Assembly (NCBI GenBank): GCA_021234155.1
Contig: JAJEKV010000001.1
Coordinates: forward strand, 38,730,221-38,794,220
Reading direction: 5' to 3'
Length of the DNA: 64,000 bases
Origin: Isoetes taiwanensis
Taxonomy: Eukaryota; Streptophyta; Lycopodiopsida; Isoetales; Isoetaceae
The notes under the pieces are model-generated. The model was not told where the DNA came from and did not search any database. It saw nothing but the letters and a program-made list of their open reading frames with translations. The translations under genes were made by a program, and so were the position numbers. Below are positions 11,201 through 19,797 of the stretch, one piece after another. Numbering within the stretch: position 1 is the first letter of the stretch; every line of letters begins with the position of its first letter.

Positions 11201-11398
11201 AAGGTTTTGGCACTGACTGGACCTACAGGAGAGACATCACATGGTGGTGGAGGAGAGACATCACATGGTGGTGGAGGAGAGGGGTCACAATCCGGGGAAA
11301 AAGTGGTAGAAGGCACAGATTCACAGATTGACCGAAGTAAGATTAACCCGGATGATATTGATAAAGCAGATGATAATGTTTTTGGTGAGCAATATTGA
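8263..11398 (+). pseudogene. ParB-like domain plus DNA methyltransferase-like gene, probably broken
   Basis: The first in-frame ATG is at 8263; an in-frame TAG lies at 8197. Exon 1 (8263-9750, 496 codons) has an unrecognised N-terminus, a Lys/Pro/Ser-rich linker with KSPP/KSAP repeats (about 8890-8975), then a ParB-like fold: VVNPEHVRKLCKSFAED followed by FYIINGNHSVSAAQ (9448-9489), matching the ParB/Srx pattern G-[ENS]-[RH]-[RS]. A 103-bp GT...AG intron (9751-9853) follows in phase 0, and exon 2 begins HYLEMVDKIL. A frame change near 9955-9965 leads into 9966-10589 (NKWKKGELKDN onward). A second break spans 10590-10801. The last frame (10802-11398) carries EYLVHKQVGPATIAYL and VLDFFSGGAFTRASL, corresponding to motifs X and I (SAM binding) of beta-class N4/N6 DNA methyltransferases, then a Gly-rich GETSHGGGG repeat. 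The catalytic DPPY/NPPY motif is not visible; it would be expected in the broken stretch. ParB followed by methylase is a known order in bacterial and phage proteins. Function in the plant is unknown. Confidence 0.6.
9751..9853 (+). other. Intron of ParB-like gene carrying a GCGC palindrome
   Basis: The intron starts GTATGTGCC and ends TTTGCCTTTCAG. Removing it keeps the ParB frame open (phase 0), ending the first exon at residues SDEYK and continuing with HYLEMVDK. At 9770-9795 it contains an imperfect copy of the palindrome family (TCAAATGGCGC ... GCGCAATTTGA), so the repeat lies inside the gene as well as around it. Confidence 0.7.
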
Positions 11399-11868
11399 AA
11401 ACTGATTTGCATATCATACTTGTATATAAGATTTACCTCTATGGTATTGATGATTACTGTACTGATTAATCTTTTGAATACTGATGACACATACGATCTT
11501 AATGTATTTGCCCCCTTTGTATATCTTACTTGTAAAGCAAATAGCGCAGCAGCGCCATTTGCAATATGAATATATTAAACAGATCGGCGCGTCAGCTTAT
11601 TTGTTTGCTTTTTCCCGTGTATTGTCCTTGTGATTCACTTCAAATGCAGCGACTTTATTGCTTTTTTTCCACAATTTTTATTCAAATGGCGCAACCAGGT
11701 TGTTCCGCCCGTCGATTTCCGCCCCATTTCGTGTCAAATAGAGCGGTTTTTAGGCTAATCCTTGTGCATTTTTAAGTAAATAGCGCAGATTTGATTGCTG
11801 AATGTGTGAAAAAACAACGAACAATTTCATTTCGAGCGAAAATGGAATCACGAAATTTCCAACTTTAA
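11399..11868. other. Downstream flank with GCGC palindrome
   Basis: A palindrome GCAAATAGCGC AGCA GCGCCATTTGC occupies 11537-11562. Isolated half-sites occur near 11683 (CAAATGGCGCAAC) and 11777 (AAATAGCGCAG). No coding frame is supported; the open frame at 11566-11775 looks accidental. Confidence 0.6.
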
Positions 11869-12127
11869 TGAAACTCTGCTTCATATTGTTCCACCACATG
11901 TCCTTATAAATCACCAAGGATCTATTCTCGTCGTCTCATCCATTATTGGCTCTGGCTTCTGTAATACACCAGACTAAGATTAGCATCATCTATTCTTTAA
12001 TCTCCTCCAATCATAGATAACCAATAATAGAGTAGCTAATTCTATGGTGCACTATGATTGGCATGACAATTAGAATAGCTAATTCTAATGCCATGGCTGT
12101 ATAAAAGTTTAGAATGTATTCGTAACA
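11869..12127 (-). repeat. 3' LTR of the Ty3/gypsy element
   Basis: On the minus strand it runs from TGTTACGAATAC (12127 downward) to GTTTCA at 11869. It aligns with the LTRs at 17516-17806 and 18255-18545 but has an internal deletion of about 30 bp next to the TGTTACG end and a more diverged distal end. A G-rich tract on the minus strand (about 12175-12187) just inside may be the remnant polypurine tract. Confidence 0.85.
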
Positions 12128-13250
12128 GCCCGTCGAGGTAAAGAATCAACTGTCCTCAGTTGGCAAAGTAGATGACCCCTCCCCCCTGGAAATAATATAG
12201 GCATGTTACATTCATTGCGCAGATAGACTTCCCTGTAAGCTTCCAACAGAGGTAAGTAATGCTCGAAATAATCCTCTGATTTCCATTCTGCTTCAGTATG
12301 TGGCAACTCCTTATACTTTAACAAATATCTGCGTTTAGTACCACGACCCTTATGCCTCATAATCATCTCAGATTGATACACTGTATTATCATCCATTAAC
12401 ACTGGTTCTGATGCTTGCGGCACTAATTGTGGGTTAACTCCTTTAAATGGCCTGAGGTATTCCACATTAAAAGAATTATGCATCTTCCAAGTATCGGGCA
12501 ATTCCAGCCTGTAAACGTTATCATTTATATTTTCAGTGATCCTAAAAGGTCCATAAAACCCTTTTAGGGAGCTCGCCCATGCTACACAAGTCCAGGGGCC
12601 TTATGGCACAAGGGACATAAATGTATTCTATTCTATTCTATTCTAAAACCTGGTAAGAAGCTTGTGCTTTTTCTGTTCAGAAGGAGCACGTCTTTCCTTA
12701 ATGATTCTAATGAGTACCCAGTCATCCAACTGATATAGAACCTGTCTGTGTTTCCTGTTCGCTTGACGAGTGTACCTTTCATGTGCAACAGTGAGTGCTG
12801 CCCTGGTGTATTCCAAAACAGCATCCATATCTTTAGCAACTCGATCTGCCTCCATCACACCTTCTATCACTTTAATAACAGGATTGGGAGGTAAACGTCC
12901 CCGTATAACATAAAAAAGGTGATAAACCTGTGGCTAAGTGTGTGGCCATATTTCAAGCAAACTGAACCACTGGCAAATACTGCTCCCAATCAGAATCCTG
13001 CTCATGTACAAAACTGCGTAGCATGCTTAGAAGAGTTCTATGAGTAACTTCTGTCTGCCCATCAGTCTGGGGATGGAAAGCTGTGGAGAAATGCATCCAA
13101 GTACCTAGATTTATAAACAATGCTCTCCAAAACTTGTTGCAAAACTTTGACGGCAATCCATGGTTCTTAAATACTTCTTTCAAAAATAATCGTGCATCAT
13201 CATGAGCTTTTAATGTCTTTTTGCAAGGAATAAAGATTGCATACTTACTC
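12128..13250 (-). pseudogene. Integrase core end, C-terminal part and chromodomain
   Basis: The minus-strand frame at 12953-13265 gives RLSKYAIFIPCKKT, FHPQTDGQTEV and the remainder of the integrase catalytic core. The frame at 12643-12870 carries the post-core helix (ADRVAKDMDAVLEYTRAAL) in separate pieces. The frame at 12109-12501 reads WKMHNSFNVEYLRPF and then a chromodomain with RYLLKYKELPHTEAEWKSEDYF. The chromodomain is expected to steer integration to marked chromatin in this family. The pieces are in different frames, and the SINE-like insertion at 12561-12650 separates two of them. Confidence 0.8.
12561..12650. mobile_element. SINE-like 90-bp insertion
   Basis: The related copy at 17807-18250 reads straight through CATAAAACCTGG, whereas here 90 bp are inserted and TAAAACC is repeated on both sides (12554-12560 and 12644-12650). 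The insert ends in about four copies of ATTCT before the second TAAAACC. A short body with a simple-repeat 3' tail and a short direct repeat fits a truncated SINE or similar retroposed sequence. Confidence 0.55.
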
Positions 13251-13264
13251 AGACGGTCCACAAT

Positions 13265-13957
13265 CAGGGAAAATTTTAAGGAACCTATAATTTTGTATAA
13301 GTATAATGAATTGGCCATTCCTTGTAAAATATGCCCCCAAAAGTGTAGCCTGAACTGGCCATTTTTCCTATTTTTTTCTAATGTGGTTGCAACCCAATTG
13401 ACGATTTTTGAACCAAATATCTAATAATGTGTAGCTCAAATGGCAATTTTTAGCTATTATGCATTTCAATAATGCACAGATTGCTGGTAGGGAGAATCGA
13501 AAATCGGATCACTGTGTCCTAGTAAAGAGGACTGAAAAGTGCCTCGACATTTGATTTTCCAGAAGAGCGGGATTATTCTTAGTTGGTAGATATATTTAGG
13601 AATAAAAACTTCTAATAATGTTGGCCCCCATAAGTGACTAATTTATGAGGGGGCCTCTTAATGAGTTAAGATTTGGCAAAATTAAGGCATTACAGGATTT
13701 GGCCAAGTGGCCTAAATGGCAATTCCATAAGCATATCTAGTTCTCACTTGGGACAATTGGCCCCAAAGTCGATACCACTTTAATTAACAAACATCTAATT
13801 GGCCATTCTAATGTCGTAATAGGCAATAAAGTGCCACGAAATGGCGAATCTGTAGGTAGTCCGTAGGTAAGGCATCCTACTCAAGTCGGTCGTCGCATTT
13901 TGCCTGAACTTATAATTTGTGGCCAAATGGCCCGCCGGGGCCACTAAAATTTTCGCT
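13265..13957. mobile_element. Mutator-like MITE, 693 bp, in the integrase
   Basis: The insertion splits the integrase core: VWTIV is encoded up to 13966 and RLSKYAIF resumes at about 13255. It is flanked by a perfect 9-bp direct repeat GTCCACAAT (13256-13264 and 13958-13966), the duplication length typical of Mutator-like elements. The ends are short inverted repeats: AGGGAAAATTTTA on the left and AGCGAAAATTTTA on the right (reverse complement). No long ORF is present. Inside, TGGCCATTT-like motifs recur (about 13309, 13355, 13798, 13920), possible subterminal sites. Confidence 0.9.
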
Positions 13958-13966
13958 GTCCACAAT

Positions 13967-15001
13967 GGTCCAAACTTGATCATTACCTTGTCCGCTCCGT
14001 GGAACACTAGCAAAGTCCATACTGATATGCTGAAAAGGTTTTTCCGGAATACTTAGTGCCATCAATAATCCTGGTACATTGGCATGAGAATCTTTGGTTT
14101 TCTGACATACAAGACACCTTTCCACAAATGCAACAACATCTTTTCTTATAGTTTTCCAATAGAAATATTTTGAAACCAAATCATGAGTATTAAAAATACC
14201 CTATGACCTGCTATTGGTACCTCATGGCATTCTCGCAGAACCGTCTCCCTGAATTGTGGAGTAACACAAAGACAATTTGCGTAAATAGAAATTGTCAATA
14301 ATGCATTGTTGGCTTTCATGTAAATCAATCCAAACATACCCTTCATTGCCTCAAATGTCCTTTCCCGCCAAAGGGAAAAATTATTCACCTGAATAATGTC
14401 ATCGGAATGACGCAAGCGACTAAGAGCATCAACAACTTTATTCTGTGCACCTTGCTTATAATGAATAGCATTAGTATCAACCCCAAAACGCTGTAACAAC
14501 TCTGCCCATAACCTGGCGTGGGCTTGCAAAAGCTTGTGTTAATAAAATTGAATGCTTTGCTGGTCTGTTTTAATGTGAAAATCACTACCCATAAGATAAT
14601 GTTTCCAAATTTTTAAAGCATGCACAATAGCCAATAGTTCTTTTTCATATATAGTATACTTTAATTCTCAGAATTAAGCTTGCGGCTCTCAAAAGCAATA
14701 GGAAGCCCATCCTGTTCCAATACTGCCCCTATAGAAGAACCACTCGCAGCCGTACAGCAAACAAAGTATTGCTTAGAGAATCTGGCAATTGTAAAACGGG
14801 TGTGGTAATAAGGCATTGCTTCAAAGACTGAAAAGCGTGTGCTTGAGAGCATTCCCAATGAAAGGGTGTGTCATGCTTTAACAAAGTTGTTAAGGGCAAA
14901 GCCAACTGAGCAAAATTACGCACAAATCGATAATAGCTGCTAAGTCCTAAAAAGGAACGTACCTCAATGACATTTTGTGGAACTGGCCAATTTTGCACCA
15001 C
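13967..15001 (-). pseudogene. RNase H and N-terminal integrase region
   Basis: The minus strand encodes the RT connection WPVPQNVIEVRSFLGLSSYY (about 14930-15000), then RNase H pieces such as GAVLEQDGLPIAFESRKLN (about 14660-14740) and NKVVDALSRL (about 14415-14450). Next is the integrase zinc-binding domain with CLVCQKTK (about 14090-14120) and the first core stretch FQHISMDFASVP, ending VWTIVD at the MITE junction. The frames shift several times (near 14590, 14660 and 14190), so no continuous polyprotein is possible. Confidence 0.85.
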
Positions 15002-15583
15002 TTACACTTTTACAGGATCAACCTGAATATCTTTTCCAGAAACTACATGCCCTATATACTCAATCTGAGGTTGAAAGAAAAAACTTTTCCTACGGTTTAA
15101 CTGAAATTTTTGATAACGCAATGTGGTCAACAACTGACGCAAATGATCTATGTGCTCGGCCTCATTTCTGCTATAAACCAAAATATCATCCAAAAAGACC
15201 ACAACAAACTTGCCCAAAAAGGGTCTCAAAACTCTACTCATCATGCGACAAAAGGTTGCAGGTGCATTAGTTAGTCCAAAAGGCATAACTAAAAATTTAT
15301 AATGACCATAAGATGTGCGAAAAGCTGTTTTATGAATGTCTGGTTCATGCACACGAACCTGATGATATCCAGACTTTAAATCTAACTTACTAAAGATGGT
15401 GGCGCCCTTTAATTGATCCAGCAAGTCATCCACTCGAGGAATAGGATACTTATTCTTTATTGTGAACTTATTGAGGGCCCTGTAATCAATACACATACGA
15501 AAAGAACCATCTTTTTTGTTAACCAGCAGAACTGGTGCTCCATATGGCGAGCTACTTTCTCGGATCAAACCACGATCCAGCAA
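15002..15583 (-). pseudogene. Reverse transcriptase of the Ty3/gypsy element
   Basis: A 193-codon open stretch holds the RT fingers and palm: [59 protein letters not shown] and the catalytic FLDDILVYS. These match Metaviridae RT domains 1-5, and the catalytic aspartates are present. The upstream link to the protease frame (15584-15783) is frameshifted but still reads VEMPPDR about 15675-15700, so this was one Pol reading frame. It is a fragment, not a functional gene. Confidence 0.9.
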
Positions 15584-15783
15584 ATCCTGAACCTGCTGTT
15601 GAACTTCATCAAGATTTTGTAAGGATGTTTCACTATTGGCTCAGTTCCTGGAACTAACTCAATGCGATGATTTTCTGTCGATCAGGTGGCATCTCCACAA
15701 CATCATCATTAAACAATACCTCATACTTATTAAAAAATTGCAAACGAGCATGGTCCAAATCATTAGTAACAGTGGTAGCTTGC

Positions 15784-17262
15784 TCATGAGGAAAAATCCC
15801 ATCCAAGTACGATGTCCACGTTCCTCAAATTTGGAACCACCATAAAATCGCAAGTTGTGACATAATCACCAAGTGCAAATTTTTGCTGTGGCACTTTTGC
15901 TGAACAAGAACCAAACATGTTAGTACAAATGCCTGCTACTATACGATTAGGGAAACAAATAATAGGCAATCCCAAACGTTGGAAAAGTTCTGGAGAAATG
16001 AGATCATGCGAGGCGCCATTGTCCAATTGTACAATCACATGAGTGTGACCAATATGTCCATCAAACAACAATAGGTCATGAGAATCTGCGTCCCCTGGGA
16101 TCTCTGTTGTGCCGGTGTTGACCTTTTCCTTATCATCACCTCGCTTATCATCACGTCCACCATAGTCACTACCACGGCTAGTTCTCCCCCGCTTACCAAC
16201 GCGGCAATCACGAGCATAGTGACCTTGATGGCCACACTGGTAACATGCATCAACTTCAAAGGTAGCAGGACATGGCCGTTTACCCAATCGATCAAATACA
16301 GATCTTCTTGGACCATCTTGATCACGAACCATGTCTACATTGTTTGCACGCATTCGAGGTGACCTTCGCCTTTGTTGTTGCTGCCGCTGCCTTGAATTTG
16401 AACCTCGAGAAAGATCATCCTTCTCTATTTCTAATGTGGCTGTACGAGCATATTGCAACGTTCGAGGTCGGTATAACTTCAACATATGTGAGTATCGGTA
16501 CTTGAGAGCACCAACGAAACGGGTCTTAATCTCCCTTTTTGTTAATCCTGCCATTTGACTTAACAAAGTGTTAAATCTGTTTGTGAAATCATCCACTGAT
16601 TCATCAGCACGCTGCTTCATGGTTCGCCACTGCTCCTGGACAAAATCCTTATAATTGTCTGGCATAAATTCAGACCTCATAAGTTTCGTCATTCCAGCCC
16701 AAGTATTAATGGGTTTATTTGCTGCATTAGCAGCATCCACCTTCTGTTGCCACCATAATATAGGGTCTCCTTTTAATTGAGCGCGCGCCCAATACAGTTT
16801 CCGCTGGTCAGAGTACTCATGCTCGAAAAAGAAACTCTCCATCTTAGCGATCCATCGGAGTAAGGATGCACCATCGCGCTTCCTATAGAAGTAATCCAAC
16901 TCCACCTTTGAATCCTTAGGCTTTTTCTCCCTCATAGTGCCATCATCATTGTTTTGGTCCAACTTTTGCACCAAAAGCTTTTGTGATAACTCAGTTTGCT
17001 TCACAAGCAAACGAGTCAGACTTTCTCGAGACGTTTTCTTCTTAGCTTTTTTCATCATAGTTCTAGCAGGATTAAAAGGTTTCACAACTTGCTCCTCTGA
17101 CTCTCCATCATCATCCAAATTATCCTCCATAGGAAGAACATCTTTCCCCTCAACAGAATTATCTTCCGCAATCGGAATTCCATCAAAATCTTCTTCCACA
17201 ATCTTCTCGACAAGAGCTGCTTCAGACTTTTTGCCTTCTTTGCCATATCCGCTCAACGTCAA
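15784..17262 (-). pseudogene. Gag-protease region of the Ty3/gypsy element
   Basis: This is the longest surviving frame of the element, about 490 codons. An acidic N-terminus is followed by a Lys-rich stretch, the retrotransposon Gag core (ARAQLKGDPILWWQQK, about 16745-16800), a Gln/Arg-rich hinge and one zinc knuckle, CYQCGHQGHYARDC (about 16200-16245). A retropepsin-like domain at the C-terminus has VQLDNGASHDLISPELF and VDIVLGWDF. Its active-site triplet reads D-N-G where most families have D-T/S-G. No ATG begins the frame at 17262. The natural start is probably the ATG at about 17250 in another frame, which would imply an early frameshift. Confidence 0.85.
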
Positions 17263-17492
17263 GATGGATTCACGTTGGGTTCAGCACTTTTACAGATAAG
17301 GGCTAAAAAGCAATTGAGGGAAAAATAGATTTGGCATACACAAATGTAAAAGGAATTCTTTATTCAATACAAGGAATACAAGGAACAACATGAGTTGAGA
17401 ATGAGTCCAACCACCCGATCACGGAACTAGCACTTCTAAAACAATGAAGTAATCTGCTAGGAGCCTCCAAGACTCCGCCGCTAGTTCCTCCC

Positions 17493-17515
17493 CTGAACTA
17501 TGATGCCAATTTTTA
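17493..17515 (-). promoter_or_regulatory. Primer-binding site of the Ty3/gypsy element
   Basis: Just inside the LTR end (17516), the minus strand reads TTGGCATCATAGTTCAG, close to the tRNA-Met complement TGGTATCAGAGC. This fixes the LTR border at 17516 and the direction of the element. Confidence 0.65.
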
Positions 17516-17806
17516 TGAGACAACCAATGATCCCATATTATTCCATCACATGTCCTTATAAATCACCAAGGATCTATTCTCATCCTCTCATCCATTATTG
17601 GCTCTGGCTCCTGTAATACACCAGACTAAGATTAGCATCATCTATTCTTTAATCTCCTCCAATCGTAGATAATCAATAATAGAGTAGCTAATTCTATGGT
17701 GCACTATGATTGGCATGACAATTAGAATAGCTAATTCTAATGCCATGGTTGTATAAAAGTCTGGACTTTCTTATAACATTCTAACTTTTAGAATATATTC
17801 GTAACA
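17516..17806 (-). repeat. Shared LTR, 291 bp
   Basis: It starts TGTTACGAATATATTC at 17806 (minus strand) and ends TTGTCTCA at 17516. It serves as 5' LTR of the element to its left and, by position, as 3' LTR of the fragment at 17807-18250. That arrangement suggests a tandem array of two copies sharing an LTR, as left by unequal recombination. Confidence 0.85.
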
Positions 17807-18250
17807 GCCTGTTGGGGTAAAGAATCAATTGTCCTCAGTTGGCAAAGTAGATGACCCCCTTGAAAATAATATAGGCATGTTACATTCATTGCGCAGATAG
17901 ACTTCCCTGTAAGCTTCCAACAGAGGTAAGTAATGCTCGAAATAATCCTCTGATTTCCATTCTGCTTCAGTATATGGCACTCCTTATACTTTACCAAATA
18001 TCTGCGTTTAGTACCACGACCCTTATGCCCCATAATCATCTCAGGTTGATACACTGTATTATCATCCACTAACACTGGTTCTGATGCTTGCAGTACTAAT
18101 TGTGGGTTAATTCCTTTAAATGGCCTGAGATATTCCACATTAAAAGAATTATGCATCTTCCAAGTATCGGGCAATTCCAGCCTGTAAACATTATCATTTA
18201 TCTTTTTAATGATCCTAAAAGGTCCATAAAACCTGGTAAGAAGCTTGTGC
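17807..18250 (-). pseudogene. Second copy: chromodomain end of a chromovirus
   Basis: The minus-strand frame 17788-18252 gives KLLTRFYGPFRIIKKI, WKMHNSFNVEYLRPF and RYLVKYKE, homologous to 12109-12660 of the neighbouring element but without the SINE-like insert. A small deletion breaks the chromodomain at about 17977. It is cut off abruptly at 18250, four bases before an LTR in the opposite orientation. Confidence 0.85.
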
Positions 18251-18254
18251 ACGC

Positions 18255-18790
18255 TGTTACGAATATATTCTAAAAGTTAGAATGTTATAAGAAAGTCCAG
18301 ACTTTTATACAACCATGGCATTAGAATTAGCTATTCTAATTGTCATGCCAATCATAGTGCACCATAGAATTAGCTACTCTATTATTGATTATCTACGATT
18401 GGAGGAGATTAAAGAATAGATGATGCTAATCTTAGTCTGGTGTATTACAGGAGCCAGAGCCAATAATGGATGAGAGGATGAGAATAGATCCTTGGTGATT
18501 TATAATGACATGTGGTGGAATAATATGGGATCATTGGTTGTCTCATAAAGTCTGGCACTGTGAAGGATTGCATCATAGTTCAGGGGAGGAACTAGCGGGT
18601 GAGTCTTGGAGGCTCCTAACGGATTACTTCATTGTTTTAGAAGTGCTCGGTGGTCAGGTGGTTGGACTCATTTTCAACTCATGTTGTTCCTTGTATTCCT
18701 TATATTGAATTCAGAATTCTTTTTGCGTTTGTGTATGCCAAATCTATTTTTCCCTCAATTGCTTTTTAGCCCTTATCCGTAAAACTCGTG
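18255..18790 (+). mobile_element. Inverted LTR and leader of a third chromovirus copy
   Basis: 18255-18545 is the same 291-bp LTR, now on the plus strand (TGTTACG ... TTGTCTCA). It is followed by the leader (18546-18790) equivalent to 17270-17515. The leader differs by an extra stretch of about 16 bp next to the PBS (around 18551-18566). The copy is cut at about 18785 just before the Gag frame would begin. With 17270-17806 it forms an inverted repeat with arms of about 530 bp around a 448-bp spacer. Confidence 0.85.
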
Positions 18791-18950
18791 TTTAGCAATA
18801 GAAAAAAGCGTGCCATTCTGTTTTTTGTTACACATTTGTCACATCAGCTATAAAGTAATATCACCATTACATTTTGAATGTGACTAAAACCCATCTCATA
18901 TTCTTGCTTTCAAGTCAGATGATAAGGTAGGGAAATATCAATTCTAGAAT

Positions 18951-19787
18951 GGGGCTCGCATGAAACCAACAAACCGCCCAAATACCAAAGGACTTCCTTA
19001 ACAAAACTAGGATCGAGGACGAAGGTCACAGGATGAAGGCTAAAGAAGAGCCAAGGCCGAGAAAGGACATGCCACAGCATGAAAGAAACGCCAAATTGGC
19101 CAAACCAAGCAGAGAGAAGCCCCTCCCCTGCCTGGATTCAAATCAAAGAGAATAAGGTACTGCTGAGAGAGAAGGCTTCTCATTCATCTCAGCAGATTCT
19201 CTACAATGGTGGATAGTGGGTAGCCGCACACATGCGAACTACCCATGAAAAATAAAGGGAATATCCAATTATATAATTTGGACCCCAGGATGTTTGGCTG
19301 GTGTACCTGCCGAAAGCTTATCACCGGGATTAAAAAACCCCGCCCTTTCGGGTTTTTGAGGAAAAACCCTAGTGATAAGCCTTCGGCAAGGGGCTTGGAC
19401 AAACGTAAGGCAGAGAAATCACTCCCAAAACCCACGAATGGAGAAGTCGAAACAGATATCGCTCGCCAACCTGTACCTGTACCTGCACATCACCAACACA
19501 AAAAAACGTAACAAAACAAACCTCTCAGAGTGGAGGGGCTGATCACGCGTGCCACGCGACAGAAAAACAAAAACCTCGTCAAATAGAGGGGATGGTCACG
19601 CGTGCCAGGCGACAAATACAATAAACAAAGAAGGGGGGAGGGTGGGTTCAAAGAGAATAAGATACTGCTGAGAGAGAAGAGGAAGCGCCGATGAGACGTT
19701 GATGCAGAACCGCGCCTAAAATAGCGAACTCCCAACCCGAGAAGGCATGCGCCGCATGCATGCATGCAAGACATGCATGCTCGCCCC
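18951..19787. mobile_element. Putative small TIR element with 10-bp flanking repeat
   Basis: A perfect 10-bp repeat ATTCTAGAAT flanks the segment (18941-18950 and 19788-19797). The ends are inverted, GGGGCTCGCATG on the left and GGGGCGAGCATG on the right (reverse complement). The 837-bp interior has no long ORF. It contains a direct repeat (AGAGAATAAGGTACTGCTGAG at about 19148 and 19652) and the foldback at 19289-19411. The flanking repeat is itself palindromic, which weakens it as a target duplication. Confidence 0.45.
19289..19411. repeat. Foldback hairpin
   Basis: TGCCGAAAGCTTATCAC (about 19309-19325) is mirrored by GTGATAAGCCTTCGGCA (about 19371-19388), with weaker pairing outward. The loop holds CCCGCCCTTTCGGG-like inner palindromic sequence. 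Total span is about 120 bp. Confidence 0.7.
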
Positions 19788-19797
19788 ATTCTAGAAT

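Larger units (their letters stand above)
11869..17806 (-). mobile_element. Ty3/gypsy chromovirus, decayed, LTR to LTR
   Basis: The element reads right to left. A 291-bp 5' LTR (17516-17806) is followed by a tRNA-Met-like PBS, Gag with CCHC zinc knuckle and protease, reverse transcriptase, RNase H, integrase with HHCC finger, and a chromodomain at the end. The 3' LTR (11869-12127, 259 bp) lacks about 30 bp present in the other LTR. This order and the terminal chromodomain place it among the chromoviruses (Metaviridae). Many frameshifts, a 693-bp insertion in the integrase and a 90-bp insertion near the 3' end show it is inactive. No 5-bp target duplication is seen, because the right LTR abuts sequence of a second copy. 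Confidence 0.9.
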
